64,000 nucleotides of DNA, from positions 1 through 64,000 of the forward strand of contig NZ_JAPDMS010000005.1 in assembly GCF_026319365.1 (NCBI RefSeq), given 5' to 3'. The notes beneath the pieces are model-generated. The model had not been told where the DNA came from. It saw nothing but the letters and a program-made list of their open reading frames with translations, and ran no database searches. The stretch's first letter is position 1. Each line of letters opens with the position of its first letter. Position numbers and translations under genes: made by a program. Shown here one piece after another: positions 49,001 to 58,833 of the stretch. The DNA comes from Methylophaga sp. OBS1. Its GTDB lineage: Bacteria; Pseudomonadota; Gammaproteobacteria; Nitrosococcales; Methylophagaceae.

Positions 49001-49178
49001 GATTAACTCGGATAATCCGGGGCGGGAAATTATGGGGCCGATGGCGGCGATCATTATCGGCGGACTGGTATCGTCGACCATTCTTAACCTGCTGGTTCTG
49101 CCCAGTGTGATGCTCCGTTACGGTAAGTTCAGCCGACTTGAAGGTGAGACACTGCAGCAGGAGCGGGGCCGGACTTAA
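46056..49178 (+). CDS. RND efflux transporter, inner-membrane pump
   Basis: The 1040-residue pump has the standard RND layout: helix 1, a large porter loop (about 35-335), helices 2-6, helix 7, a second loop and helices 8-12. Helix 4 holds the proton-relay motif GEVVDDAIIDTENIFRRLRE (about 404-423). This and the opening resemble the CusA/CzcA heavy-metal branch more than the drug branch. The substrate is uncertain. The acidic adaptor upstream may bind cations. Confidence 0.9.
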   Translation: MLSKLVAFSVRFRGVVVALASLMLIYGVYKLSNASLDIFPEFAPKQVIIQTEAQGLTAEQVEILVTQPLENALRGLVGLESIRSQSIPSLSVLTLTFYDSTDIYLDRQLVSERLLGLQDKLPAGVETPVMVPLESSSGTVMTIGLTSETHNLMELRSLVDWTLSPRLLSVEGVADINVFGGHERQLQIQIDPNKLAQFDLSVEEVTQAARQATGIIGAGYIENPNQRMALQVIGQPLTAEQLAKVVIRKNGVDILHLGDVANVKTAPAPTIGGAAVGTVPGVVLMVIGQYDAETLAITEGVEAALAEFKDGFEAEGITLHDDLFRPANYIQSSLSNIQEHLYLGGGLVMLVLVLFLFNLRTAVISLTAIPLSIMAALIVLLHLGININIMVLGGLAIALGEVVDDAIIDTENIFRRLRENAALAVPRSTLDVVYEASMEVRSSVVYASFIVMLVFVPLLTLSGVAGRMFEPLGEAYILAIFASLLVALTVTPALCHILLANKGDISDREPPVIQWLKPHYSRALRRVSQAPRMTIAGVLIFCAAGVGILPLLGGSFLPELREGHYIIHTASLPGTSIGESLRIGGEIEKRVAEIPGVRSTSQWAGRAERGADTFGTYYSEYEVDLEPMDGAGQQQVLDEIREILEAFPGINSEVNSFLTERIDETISGYTSPVVVNIYGKDLEALDRKAREVAAVMQDIQGAADVQLRAPPSEPQLEIRLDLDSLAFWGLTPKEVMDTLKTAYDGVAVGQVYEGNQVFDVVVIVPEVLRQQPRHVRELPIRAADGFMLSLQDVATVQQVSGRHAILHRDAQRHQTVTSNVSGRDLTSFFDELRERVHAEVDFSADIYPEFTGAAIAQAQSREDLIVHSSLAGIAVLLLLFLALRSVRNVSLVLINLPFSLVGGVIAVLMTNGVLSIGSMVGFVTLFGITLRNSIMLVSHYQYLVVEEGAEWNLDTAIRGAQERLPSILITALVTALAMLPIAINSDNPGREIMGPMAAIIIGGLVSSTILNLLVLPSVMLRYGKFSRLEGETLQQERGRT

Positions 49179-49236
49179 GCTTACCCGCCCGCGCTGAGAT
49201 GACAGGTTGTCTCCGGGATGCCCATCAACTTGAGGT

Positions 49237-49308
49237 TCAGTCCAGTGGGATCAGAAAAGCAATAGCAATAATGCCAACCACTATCAGCAGAAACAGTAAA
49301 TCAAGCAT
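49237..49308 (-). CDS. 23-residue single-pass membrane peptide
   Basis: The ORF starts on a TGATG overlap with the stop of the gene upstream, which implies coupled translation. Its product, MLDLLFLLIVVGIIAIAFLI then PLD, is one hydrophobic helix. Nothing similar is known to me. The overlap and the clean helix argue that it is real, but size makes this tentative. Confidence 0.5.
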   Translation of the reverse strand: MLDLLFLLIVVGIIAIAFLIPLD

Positions 49309-50429
49309 CAGGGTTGAATGGCAAAGCTCTGAGCCTGCTCATTACGTTGTTCGGCAAAAAACAGGTAAATACGTTTGAGTTCTTCGGGGCTGAAATGAAT
49401 CAGAATTAACTGCTGACCGGGATGAATCAGGTCCGGATCACGCCCCATCACCCGGGTGCTGAAGTTATAGATATAACTCGACTCGACTTTTTGATTCAGC
49501 ACTTTGCCAAGAAACGAGCTTAAGCCGGTCGGTAGCGGCTCATCGGCATCCGCCGGAATGGTCACACTCACAATCTCTTTGTTGCTGGCAATCCCCTCCA
49601 GTGCCAACCCTTGACGGAAGCGCTGGATCAGGCCGCTCTGAATAATGCCCCACAGCCCCTGTTTGTCGTCTTCGGTGACACGGTGCAAATAAAAAAGCGC
49701 GTTGTCGGGCAACTCTCCCGATTGAACGATATCTTTAACGGATAACTGTGCCACGCCACGGTTAATTGTGACGTTAACTTCCTGGTCCGGATTGAGTTGA
49801 GATTGGGCGAGTTCACCGGCGGTGATTTGCCGGGTTTGTGTCTTTTCAAGGATCCGGGTGACAGGTGTGTCCTGATCCAGATCTTTTTCATTGAGTAAGT
49901 CAGCCAATGGCGCTTCACGACGGCTGCCATCCGGTTGCGCCAGCGTGATACGCTGGGTTTTATCTTCGATCTGCCGGTCGAGCTCCCGTAATGTCGTTTG
50001 GGATTCTTCCGTTTCGGTATAGCTGAGCGTCAGTGGTGTCTCATCCGTCAGCGTATTGTCTTTAATCAGTTCACCTACGGTCGTTTCACGGTGTTCCAGT
50101 TTGGGAATAGCGATGGTGCCGTCATGACGCACGAATTCACCCTGCTCTTCAGTGATGGTCACGGTCTCATTCTCGGCTGGAGAGGGAGCCAGATTGTCGA
50201 CAAAAGTGCTTGCCTCTTCTTCGGCTAGCTGGGCCCCATCAATCGTCGGTAAGGCTTCCTGTGTGATGACTTCCAGTTCGGGTTCCTCTAACTCAATCGG
50301 CGGGGTCACGGTATGTTCAGTCCGTGAAGGCTGCAGATCAGCAAATAACACATAACCCAGCACAATCAATACGATCAAGGCAAGGATAGCTGGGATAAGC
50401 GATGGTGAGGGGCGAGCTGATTTGGCCAT
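49308..50429 (-). CDS. Membrane-anchored LysM-like protein
   Basis: A 373-residue protein with one N-terminal membrane helix (about 11-29) and a long acidic, Thr/Glu-rich periplasmic stretch. The C-terminal region (about 270-350) ends GRDPDLIHPGQQLILI, a LysM-type ending, suggesting peptidoglycan contact. An AGGAAG site precedes the ATG, 25 bases after mutL. In E. coli miaA occupies this position. The specific role is unknown. Confidence 0.7.
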   Translation of the reverse strand: MAKSARPSPSLIPAILALIVLIVLGYVLFADLQPSRTEHTVTPPIELEEPELEVITQEALPTIDGAQLAEEEASTFVDNLAPSPAENETVTITEEQGEFVRHDGTIAIPKLEHRETTVGELIKDNTLTDETPLTLSYTETEESQTTLRELDRQIEDKTQRITLAQPDGSRREAPLADLLNEKDLDQDTPVTRILEKTQTRQITAGELAQSQLNPDQEVNVTINRGVAQLSVKDIVQSGELPDNALFYLHRVTEDDKQGLWGIIQSGLIQRFRQGLALEGIASNKEIVSVTIPADADEPLPTGLSSFLGKVLNQKVESSYIYNFSTRVMGRDPDLIHPGQQLILIHFSPEELKRIYLFFAEQRNEQAQSFAIQP

Positions 50430-50454
50430 AACTTCCTGCTTCAGGGCTTAAGAG

Positions 50455-52107
50455 TCAGTTCGAGAATAAGCCACCCAATGTCGCCGGATCAAGTTTCTGT
50501 TGCCAACGAGCTAATTGATCAGGTGTCCGGGTCAGTTCGTGGATAATCTGACGGGCTTGTTGCTGACTGGTGACGGGTGACAGTGCTATCAGATCGCTGA
50601 GCGCGTTTGTCATGGCGGCACGGTCATTGCCATGCTGCCTTAGCGTTTGTACAAGCTGGTCAATCAGCTGCTGCAGGTCGACCTGAGACAGGAGATAAGG
50701 AATGCGTTTAATCGCTGCTACTTCAGAGCTCAACTCAATGATGATCGCCAACTCCGAAAGTAAGCCCTGATGTTGATCCAACAGTGCCAGATCAGTGCTG
50801 GGCAGTGCCAGTGGCATGGGTACCAGAATGGGTCTGGAAGCCAGTTCGCCACGTGCCATAGCCTGGCTAAACTGCAAACGGCGTAAGTCACGTTCTGCGC
50901 CCTGTAAATCAATCAGGTAAGGGTCTTCAGCATATATCAAAGCGAAGCGCTGATGCAGGATGACGACATCATCCTGCGCGGTTGGCATTAGGGTGGGTGA
51001 TGCAGTGGCGAGTGACTTTGACGTCGTATGAGCGACATAGTCAATCGCCTTTTCTTCAACCCGGGAAGAGGTGACTGCTGGCAAGGGCAATTCATCCTGA
51101 ACACGATTGGCTGTCAAACCGTCGTCCAGCGCTTCTGATACAGCACGTGTAATCAGGCCGTGAATCAAGCGTGCATCCCGAAAGCGCACTTCATGTTTGG
51201 TTGGATGCACATTGACATCGACCCGATCCAGCGGCAAGGTCAGATAAAGCACGTAGGCAGGTTGTCTTCCTGCCGGCAAACTGTCGCCATAAGCCTGACG
51301 GACGGCATGGTTGATAATGCGGTCACGGATGACGCGGCCATTGATAAAGAAATACTGGACATCGGTCTGGGCCCGGTGAGCTTGACGTTGCCCCACCCAG
51401 CCATGCAGGCGAATATCCTCGAATTGTTGATCCAGGTAATTGGCATTGCGAGTAAAAGCCTGACCACAGATTTTGCCAATGCGCTGAAGATAGTGAGCGG
51501 GATCACTCAGCGCGGGTAGTTTTATTAGTTGACTGTCATTGAAGTGGCCGCTGAATCCGACATCAAAGCGGCTGAGAGCCAAACGGTTAAAGGTGGTGAG
51601 CAGATGCTGAAGTTCAGTTTTATCACTGCGCAGAAAGCGGCGCCGGGCGGGTAGATTAAAAAACAGTTCAGCAACACTGACACTGGTACCATCAGGGTGA
51701 GCAGTGGGTTCTGGCTGTTCTGACTCGCTGACAAGTTGCCAGCCACAATCCTGATCGGGCTGTTTCGAGGCCAGGGTCAGTCTGGAAACCGATGCAATAC
51801 TGGGCAGGGCTTCACCGCGAAAGCCCAGGCTGCCGATATGACTGAGCTGTTCACTGCTGTTGATTTTGCTGGTGGCATGCCGGCTGAGTGCCAGCGGTAA
51901 ATCATCAGGATGAATACCGCCACCATTGTCGGATACTTTAATCAGTTGCCTGCCAGCGCCTTCAATCTGAATATCAATCTGTGTCGCACCGGCATCAATG
52001 CTGTTCTCAACCAGCTCCTTGAGTACCGAGGCCGGACGTTCGACCACCTCGCCGGCGGCTATTTGGTTGGCAAGGTGTAGTGGCAGTGCATGAATACGGT
52101 TGTTCAT
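50455..52107 (-). CDS. mutL: DNA mismatch repair protein MutL
   Basis: The 550-residue protein has the GHKL ATPase motifs: ELVENSIDAGA, DNGGGI, the ATSKI/GFRGEAL region. The C-terminal dimerisation domain (about 355-545) lacks the DQHAxxER metal motif of nuclease MutL, consistent with a MutH partner at 31044. It follows amiC as in E. coli. Confidence 0.96.
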   Translation of the reverse strand: MNNRIHALPLHLANQIAAGEVVERPASVLKELVENSIDAGATQIDIQIEGAGRQLIKVSDNGGGIHPDDLPLALSRHATSKINSSEQLSHIGSLGFRGEALPSIASVSRLTLASKQPDQDCGWQLVSESEQPEPTAHPDGTSVSVAELFFNLPARRRFLRSDKTELQHLLTTFNRLALSRFDVGFSGHFNDSQLIKLPALSDPAHYLQRIGKICGQAFTRNANYLDQQFEDIRLHGWVGQRQAHRAQTDVQYFFINGRVIRDRIINHAVRQAYGDSLPAGRQPAYVLYLTLPLDRVDVNVHPTKHEVRFRDARLIHGLITRAVSEALDDGLTANRVQDELPLPAVTSSRVEEKAIDYVAHTTSKSLATASPTLMPTAQDDVVILHQRFALIYAEDPYLIDLQGAERDLRRLQFSQAMARGELASRPILVPMPLALPSTDLALLDQHQGLLSELAIIIELSSEVAAIKRIPYLLSQVDLQQLIDQLVQTLRQHGNDRAAMTNALSDLIALSPVTSQQQARQIIHELTRTPDQLARWQQKLDPATLGGLFSN

Positions 52108-52181
52108 TCCGCTAGTTTAGCAGTTCAGTGGTGGCTCGCTAGCTAAGAGAGTGTTCCCTGCGATCAGACAGAACAGTCTGT

Positions 52182-52293
52182 ATCCGCAGATGACGCGGAT
52201 TCTCACAGATTCACATCATTAATAAATTCGAGAACACGCCAGATTCAGTTATGCAGGGATTATTCTCTGCGCTCATTTGTGTAATCAGCGGAT
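52182..52293. repeat. Inverted-repeat element, copy E (no gene)
   Basis: Left end ATCCGCAGATGACGCGGATT and right end TGTGTAATCAGCGGAT bound 112 bp in the mutL-amiC gap. Confidence 0.75.
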
Positions 52294-52308
52294 AGGGTTT
52301 GTGGCAGC

Positions 52309-53661
52309 CTAGGGGATTTTCAGGACATCACCGATTTGAATGCTAGTTGTGGACATATTATTCACTGTGCGGATATCGGCCATACTGACCTGATAGCGCT
52401 GGGCAATCATGCTGAGGGTATCACCCGCACTGACAATATGCTGTTGCGGCAGACTGGTGCCCGGCAACGGATTACGTTGGAAGTAGTTGCGAATCCCCAC
52501 CATCATTGCCTGAGCCAGTTTGGCCTGGTGGCTGGCAGTGCGTAAACGGCGCTCTTCTTCCGGGTTGGAAATAAAGGCCGTCTCCACCAGCACCGACGGG
52601 ATATCCGGCGATTTCAACACCACGAAGGCAGCGGATTCAACCTGTTTCTTGTGTACATGCCCCACGCGTTTTAGACCGGATAATACGGTATCGGCAACTT
52701 CCAGACTGGCCTCAAGGCTCGCTGTTTGAGATAAGTCCAGCAGGACTGAGGCCAGCAAATCATCCTTGTCTTCCAGACTGATGCCGCCAGCCAGATCAGC
52801 GGCGTTCTCACGATCGGCCAGAATCTGAGCTGCCTCACTACTGGCGCCGCGTTCAGACAGGACATAGACGGATGAACCCCGTGCACTGCGTTTATGGAAA
52901 GCATCCGCGTGAATGGAGATAAACATGTCTGCGCCGTTCTCATGGGCACGGCGAATACGATCCCGCAGGCTGATAAACACGTCGTTGTCACGGGTCAGGT
53001 AGGAGCGCATGCCGGGTTCCTGATCCACCAGTTTAGCCAGGCGCTTGGCAACTGACAGCACGATGTCTTTTTCTTTGGTGCCGTTGGGACCAATCGCACC
53101 GGGATCCTGACCGCCATGGCCCGGATCAATGGCAACGATAATATCGCGACGGGGCAGAACCTTGCTGGTTTTGACTACGTTTTCCCTGACTTTGGTTTCC
53201 TGTGCTGCCGCATTGCCAGGCTGGTTATCAGCTTCCGCCTGCTCCTGTGCGGCAATCAAGGCTTGTTTGGCCTGGCGGGGAGAGTATGTCAGGTCGACCA
53301 CCAGTCGGTGTGGATAGCCCTTATTAGGCCGCAGTGTCTGAGTCTCATACTGCACTTCGTGCGCCAGATCCAGCACGATACGCAATGTTTCGTGATCGTA
53401 GGCGGCATAGCGAACGGATTTGACCGGTGTATCGGCCAGCGAGGGAATGATGAGTTTGTTGCGCTGGCGGAAATCCTTGATGTCAATCACCAGGCGGTTC
53501 GGGTTTTCCAGGGTGAAGGTGTTGTAGTTTGCGCTGGCGTTCAGGTCAAAAACCAGACGGGCACTGCGATCATCGTGCGAGACACGGATGCCCTCAACCG
53601 AATCTGCCCAGACAAAGGAACCAGCAAGCAACAAGTAAAAACTCAGCAGGAGACGGAACAT
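52309..53661 (-). CDS. amiC: N-acetylmuramoyl-L-alanine amidase, AmiC/AmiB type
   Basis: The 450-residue cell-wall amidase separates daughter cells. It has a signal peptide (1-19), an AMIN domain (about 22-125), a zinc amidase domain with IDPGHGGQDPGA, SIHADAF and VETAFISNPEEE, and a C-terminal LysM (about 405-450, SAGDTLSMIAQRY). The order nnr-tsaE-amiC-mutL matches the E. coli arrangement. Confidence 0.95.
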   Translation of the reverse strand: MFRLLLSFYLLLAGSFVWADSVEGIRVSHDDRSARLVFDLNASANYNTFTLENPNRLVIDIKDFRQRNKLIIPSLADTPVKSVRYAAYDHETLRIVLDLAHEVQYETQTLRPNKGYPHRLVVDLTYSPRQAKQALIAAQEQAEADNQPGNAAAQETKVRENVVKTSKVLPRRDIIVAIDPGHGGQDPGAIGPNGTKEKDIVLSVAKRLAKLVDQEPGMRSYLTRDNDVFISLRDRIRRAHENGADMFISIHADAFHKRSARGSSVYVLSERGASSEAAQILADRENAADLAGGISLEDKDDLLASVLLDLSQTASLEASLEVADTVLSGLKRVGHVHKKQVESAAFVVLKSPDIPSVLVETAFISNPEEERRLRTASHQAKLAQAMMVGIRNYFQRNPLPGTSLPQQHIVSAGDTLSMIAQRYQVSMADIRTVNNMSTTSIQIGDVLKIP

Positions 53662-53759
53662 CTCATCATCCTATAGACAACGTTATTAATATTTTGTCGA
53701 GCAGCATAATAAAAATCAAGTTTTCTTTTTAAATAAGCAAGATAGAATTGAAACCTTAA

Positions 53760-54215
53760 CTAAATGTGAAGTTTTGCACAGATTTTTTCGCCGGCTGGGG
53801 ATTGGGCTGAAATTCGCGCCTGCCGACCTTGGTCCTGATACTGTAAATCCACGCGCAAATCAGGATCTGGTAAATACTCACTTCCCCGTTGCGCCCACTC
53901 AATCAGGCACAAAGCCTGTTGACTGAAATAATCATCCAGTCCCAGAAACTCCAGTTCCCCCGGCTCACTCAGCCTATAGAGATCAAAGTGATAGACAGGA
54001 CGGTCATGCAGTTCATAGTGTTCGACCAGTGTGTAGGTCGGACTTTTGACTTTACCCGGGTGCCCCAGTGCCTGAAGAAAGCCGCGTGTCAGCGTCGTTT
54101 TACCCGCGCCGAGTTCACCTTCCAGGTGAATCACAGTGAGTGTATCGGGACAGGCAGCGGCAAGCTTCGCCCCCAGCGTCAGTGTTGCCTGTTCATCAGC
54201 CAGAAATGTTTGCAA
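53760..54215 (-). CDS. tsaE: TsaE, tRNA threonylcarbamoyladenosine biosynthesis ATPase
   Basis: The 151-residue P-loop protein ([14 protein letters not shown], about 34-47; [19 protein letters not shown]) works with TsaB and TsaD to make t6A37 in tRNA. It lies 15 bases after nnr. Confidence 0.96.
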   Translation of the reverse strand: MQTFLADEQATLTLGAKLAAACPDTLTVIHLEGELGAGKTTLTRGFLQALGHPGKVKSPTYTLVEHYELHDRPVYHFDLYRLSEPGELEFLGLDDYFSQQALCLIEWAQRGSEYLPDPDLRVDLQYQDQGRQARISAQSPAGEKICAKLHI

Positions 54216-54230
54216 AATTCAGCTCTCGTA

Positions 54231-55715
54231 TTAATACAGGTTAACCAGTTGTCGCAGATGTGGCATTAAATCCATTGCCAGCATGCCCCGTTCGCCGGCT
54301 GACTCAGCCACTCTGTCTGCCGCCATGGCGTGAATCAGGACGCCCAGACTGGCCGCCGCATTCAGCGCTATTTTCTGAGCCAGTAGCCCGGCAATCACCC
54401 CGGTTAGCGCGTCTCCCATACCGCCGCTGGCCATACCTGGATTGCCAGCAGTACAGACATGTACAGGTGAGTGACCATCATAAATCAATGTGCCTGCGCC
54501 TTTCAGCACAATAACGCCACCATAGCGTCGCTGAAGGGCTTTGATGGCATCAAAGCGGTCAGCCTGGATCTCGTGACTGTGGCATTCAAGTAATCGTGCG
54601 GCTTCGCCTGGGTGTGGAGTCAAAATCCAGTTGTCGCGCTTTTGTGGTTGACGACTGAGTATATTCAGCGCATCGGCATCGACCACCATGGGCAGATCGG
54701 CAGCGAGCGCTGCTGCAAACAGTGACTGGCTCCACGAGCTCTGCCCCAGACCGGGGCCGATGGCTACGACGTTGGCTTTAGCCAATAGTGGCGTCAACTC
54801 CCCGGCTTGTTCAATGCCATGACACATCAGCTCCGGCCGTGCCTGATTCAAAATGGCACTGTGCGCGGTGTGGGTCGCAATCGAAATCAGACCGCTGCCC
54901 ACCCGGGCGCCGGCTTCTGCAGACACTCTGGCCGCACCGGGCATGCCATTGTCTCCCCCCACGACCAGCAGGTGCCCGTAATGACCCTTGTGGGCTGTAC
55001 GGGGACGTGGAGCCAGTAGTTGTCGGTATTGAGACAGCTCAATACGTCGGGCTTCGGCTGGGACCGCATGATATGCCTCTGCCGGTATGTCCAGCGCGTC
55101 ATAACAGATCTGGCCGCAGTAATCGGGGGCATCACCGGTAAACAGGCCTTTATTCAGGCCGATAAAACTGAGGGTGACCGAAGCGGAGACAGCGATGCCC
55201 AGCGCATTGCCACTATCTGCATGGATACCGGATGGAATATCCAGCGACAGAACCGGTGTCGGTTGACACTGGTGAATGGCCTCAATGGCGTTTCTATAGC
55301 GACCTTCGACATCACGATCCAGTCCGGTGCCAAACAGGGTATCCACAATCACATCAGCGGTCGGCAGACGATGGTCAAAAGGCTGAATGACATCGGCAAC
55401 AGCCAGCAGCGCCTGACGTGCGGCACGGGTTTCATCGCTCATTTTCTCAATGTTGCCGAGCTCAAACAGGCTGACTTGATAATCAGCTTGAACTGCCTGA
55501 CGCGCCAACTCGTAACCATCGCCCCCATTATTGCCGCCACCACAGACCACGACAATGTGTCTTGCCTCAGGCCAGAAATGCCTGAGCGTTTTGAGTGCCG
55601 CTGCGCCGGCACGTGTCATTAATTCGCTGCCTGGGATGTGATAGTTCTCTATCACCCGTCGGTCGAGTTCGCGGGTTTGTTCAGCACTGAAAAGTTCCTG
55701 TGGCAGAGTAAGCAT
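54231..55715 (-). CDS. nnr: Bifunctional NAD(P)H-hydrate epimerase/dehydratase
   Basis: The enzyme repairs damaged NAD(P)H hydrates. The 494-residue fusion has the N-terminal YjeF epimerase (about 1-215: VVCGGGNNGGDGYELAR, DTLFGTG) and the C-terminal ADP-dependent dehydratase (about 225-485: VGGDNGMPGAAR, LTPHPGEAARLL, CTAGNPGMASGGMGDALTG). It starts tens of bases from the divergent queG. Confidence 0.96.
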   Translation of the reverse strand: MLTLPQELFSAEQTRELDRRVIENYHIPGSELMTRAGAAALKTLRHFWPEARHIVVVCGGGNNGGDGYELARQAVQADYQVSLFELGNIEKMSDETRAARQALLAVADVIQPFDHRLPTADVIVDTLFGTGLDRDVEGRYRNAIEAIHQCQPTPVLSLDIPSGIHADSGNALGIAVSASVTLSFIGLNKGLFTGDAPDYCGQICYDALDIPAEAYHAVPAEARRIELSQYRQLLAPRPRTAHKGHYGHLLVVGGDNGMPGAARVSAEAGARVGSGLISIATHTAHSAILNQARPELMCHGIEQAGELTPLLAKANVVAIGPGLGQSSWSQSLFAAALAADLPMVVDADALNILSRQPQKRDNWILTPHPGEAARLLECHSHEIQADRFDAIKALQRRYGGVIVLKGAGTLIYDGHSPVHVCTAGNPGMASGGMGDALTGVIAGLLAQKIALNAAASLGVLIHAMAADRVAESAGERGMLAMDLMPHLRQLVNLY

Positions 55716-55761
55716 ATAGCTAGCCCCAAAGTGTATTGCTTAAACATTTATAATAACGTGC

Positions 55762-56832
55762 ATGAGTGAACAATTGACAGCTTCAGAGTCGCGGCGATTA
55801 CTGGACAGAATGCAGCGCTGGGCCCGTTCACTGGGCTTTCAGGCGCTGGGTGTCAGTGATATCGATCTGCATGATGCTGAACAAAAGCTGCACAGCTGGC
55901 TCGCGAAGGGATTTCATGGCGAGATGGCGTTTATGCACAAACATGGCGAAAAACGCACCCGACCTGATTTGCTGGTGGCAGGCACGGTCCGGGTCATCAG
56001 TGTGCGTATGGACTACTGGCCGGGTGAGGCGGCCGAGCCCTGGCAGGTCATTAACGATGGTGATAAGGCCTTTATTTCACGGTATGCGCTGGGCCGCGAT
56101 TATCACAAGCTGATGCGAAAACGGCTGGCCAGGCTGGCGGCGAAAATGGAAAAAGAAATCGGCCCGATGGGCTTTCGGGTTTTTACTGACAGTGCACCGG
56201 TGATGGAAAAAGCGATTGCCGAGAAAGCCGGGCTGGGCTGGATTGGTAAACATACCAATGTATTAAGCCGTGATGCCGGGTCCTATTTCTTTCTGGGTGA
56301 AATCTATACCGATCTGCCATTACCTGTAACCGATGCCATCACCGCGCATTGTGGCAGTTGCACGGCCTGTATGGATATCTGTCCGACCCAGGCGATTGTC
56401 GCGCCTTACCAACTCGATGCCCGCCGCTGTATTTCCTATCTCACGATTGAACTGCGTGGTTCGATCCCCGAATCATTGCGGCCGATGATGGGCAACCGTA
56501 TCTACGGCTGTGATGATTGCCAGTTGGTCTGTCCCTGGAATAAATACGCACAGGCTACCGTCGAATCAGACTACCTGCCCAGGGAGGGCCTGGATGCGCC
56601 ACAGTTAATTGATTTGTTCAACTGGACGGAACAGGAATTTCTGCAAAAACTCGAAGGCAGCCCGATTCGCCGTATTGGTTATGAATGCTGGTTGAGGAAT
56701 ATCGCGGTAGCGCTGGGTAATGCGGGCACATCACAGGCTGTCATTGCGGCCCTGCAACAAAAACAAGCGTACCCGTCAGATCTGGTCAGAGAGCATGTGG
56801 ACTGGGCATTACAGCAACATCTCCTGTCATAA
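55762..56832 (+). CDS. queG: Epoxyqueuosine reductase QueG
   Basis: QueG performs the last step of queuosine synthesis on tRNA, using cobalamin and two 4Fe-4S clusters. The 356-residue protein has CGSCTACMDICPT (about 197-209) and GCDDCQLVCPWNK (about 252-264), with the shared third and fourth ligands as in the family. Confidence 0.95.
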   Translation: MSEQLTASESRRLLDRMQRWARSLGFQALGVSDIDLHDAEQKLHSWLAKGFHGEMAFMHKHGEKRTRPDLLVAGTVRVISVRMDYWPGEAAEPWQVINDGDKAFISRYALGRDYHKLMRKRLARLAAKMEKEIGPMGFRVFTDSAPVMEKAIAEKAGLGWIGKHTNVLSRDAGSYFFLGEIYTDLPLPVTDAITAHCGSCTACMDICPTQAIVAPYQLDARRCISYLTIELRGSIPESLRPMMGNRIYGCDDCQLVCPWNKYAQATVESDYLPREGLDAPQLIDLFNWTEQEFLQKLEGSPIRRIGYECWLRNIAVALGNAGTSQAVIAALQQKQAYPSDLVREHVDWALQQHLLS

Positions 56833-56889
56833 GCCTGTCATCCCCAGACCGTAGACTCGCTGATTGCTTTTTTAATGTAATCGGCCTTT

Positions 56890-58833
56890 ATGAAACTCTC
56901 CATTGTCTCTCGCTTTATTACCTTTTCCATTGTTGGTCTGTTGGTCGTCTCGGCGCTGACCGCTGTCTGGGGCTGGCGACAACTGGATAAACCCTATCAG
57001 ATTGCCGACGAATTCCAGCAATATCGTAATACCTTTGATATTGAGGTGCGCATCCTGCTGGAGCGCTACCTTGCCAGTGGTCAGGCCGACTTACTTCAGG
57101 CTGCAGAAGATAAGTTGACCGCACTGAGTGCACAGTCATTTTCCTGGCTCAGTCAAGCTGAAAACCAGGCTATCCAGGCAGCGATCAGCCAGCTTCATGC
57201 CAAGGTCGTAGACGTGCGTGCGGCGGGTAAACTCGCGGCTAACCCGCAGACCTTATTGATCAACAATGAACGTGAACGTGCCGGTGATATCGGCATGCTG
57301 ATCAACTATGCCGAGCAGGCCGGTTATCAATTCAGTGATGAACAGGCAGTCTTCCTCTCCACCCTGGCGGAAATGGGCCGTCGCTTGAATCCGTTATCTC
57401 ACCAGCGTCAGGCTTTTTTCGAAGATCAGGATGAGGCCCAGCAACAGGCCTTGCTCGCGCAGAACCAGCTATTCGCCGATTTGCTTGCCAAGCTGGAATC
57501 CATGCCGCGCTTTGGCATTTACACCGAAAAGGATGAAATGTCTCTGATCCCGCAGGAGCCGGATGAAATCGGTGAAGTCAGTATTGCCTCATTGCAGAGT
57601 CTGACACGTCGATATGACAAGGAGATTGCCAATACCATCAGTTTCATGCAGCAAGTCGACCAGAGTCGCAGTAGTCTGAATCAACAAATTGTGGCACTGC
57701 AATCCACACTCGACCGCTTCCAGCAACAGATTGCCGAGATAAAGGCCAGTATTACGAGTCAGGTACGGTGGGCAATGCTGGCAACGGTGGTGCTGATAGT
57801 GATTGCAGTCAGTCTGCAGGCATTTTTGCAAAAACTGACCCTGACTGCTTTATTGAAGCTGGAACGCTTTTTCCGTGGCATGCAGAAGGGCGATTTCAGC
57901 CAGACCTTGCAATTGGATAGCCGATTTGATGAAACCCGCTCAGTGGCTGATTCTGCCACGCACCTGCAGACTTACCTGGCAACCCTGATTGCCAAACTGG
58001 AAGCGCAGGCGCAGAGCGTGACCACAGCCAGCCAGTCTTTACAGAGTGTCTCAGTCGCGACATCAGCACTCAGCCGTCAGCAGCATAATGCCACTGATCA
58101 GGTGGCAACGGCGGTGACCGAGTTGTCCTATTCCTTCAGGGAAGTGGCTGATAATGCGAACCAGGCATCGAAATCAACCAGTGAAGCCAATCAGGCAACA
58201 CAAACTGCTCGCCACACACTCAGGGATGCCACCGAGGCCAGTGAGAAATTGGCGGCCGATCTGATGGATGTGGAAAAGGTGATGAGCAAACTGGAGCAGA
58301 ACGGGAATAATATCCGCACCGTGTTGGAAGTGATTCAGGGCGTAGCCGAACAGACCAACTTGCTGGCCCTGAATGCAGCTATCGAAGCGGCCCGTGCCGG
58401 CGAGCATGGACGGGGCTTTTCGGTGGTCGCCGATGAGGTGCGGCAATTGGCATCACGCACGACCCAGTCGACCGAAGAAATCCGGCATATCATCGAACAA
58501 CTGATCGAGTCGGGCAGTGAGGCGACCGTGATAGTCAGTCGCCAGAGTCATGCAGCATCAGACTGTGCCAAACAGACGGCGGAAGCACGTTCAGCTATGG
58601 AACCGTTGGTGTCGGCCATCCAGAATATCAATCAGATCAATGCCGCTATTGCCAGTGCTACTCAGGAACAGACCATGACCGTTGATGAGATCGCCCGTAC
58701 CACCGAGCAGATAAAACTGGACTCGGAGCAGGTGGATCGTCATGTAAATGAAATTAATCAGGCCGGTGACGGGCTGACGCGTATCAGCCAGACCCTGCAA
58801 CAACTGGTGCAGCAATTGAAACAGGCCGACTGA
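56890..58833 (+). CDS. Methyl-accepting chemotaxis protein
   Basis: The 647-residue receptor has an N-terminal membrane helix (about 10-30), a helical periplasmic sensor region, a second helix (about 293-313), a HAMP-like region, and the cytoplasmic signalling hairpin tip [19 protein letters not shown] (about 484-502). The ligand is unknown. No chemotaxis kinase genes are near. Confidence 0.93.
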   Translation: MKLSIVSRFITFSIVGLLVVSALTAVWGWRQLDKPYQIADEFQQYRNTFDIEVRILLERYLASGQADLLQAAEDKLTALSAQSFSWLSQAENQAIQAAISQLHAKVVDVRAAGKLAANPQTLLINNERERAGDIGMLINYAEQAGYQFSDEQAVFLSTLAEMGRRLNPLSHQRQAFFEDQDEAQQQALLAQNQLFADLLAKLESMPRFGIYTEKDEMSLIPQEPDEIGEVSIASLQSLTRRYDKEIANTISFMQQVDQSRSSLNQQIVALQSTLDRFQQQIAEIKASITSQVRWAMLATVVLIVIAVSLQAFLQKLTLTALLKLERFFRGMQKGDFSQTLQLDSRFDETRSVADSATHLQTYLATLIAKLEAQAQSVTTASQSLQSVSVATSALSRQQHNATDQVATAVTELSYSFREVADNANQASKSTSEANQATQTARHTLRDATEASEKLAADLMDVEKVMSKLEQNGNNIRTVLEVIQGVAEQTNLLALNAAIEAARAGEHGRGFSVVADEVRQLASRTTQSTEEIRHIIEQLIESGSEATVIVSRQSHAASDCAKQTAEARSAMEPLVSAIQNINQINAAIASATQEQTMTVDEIARTTEQIKLDSEQVDRHVNEINQAGDGLTRISQTLQQLVQQLKQAD

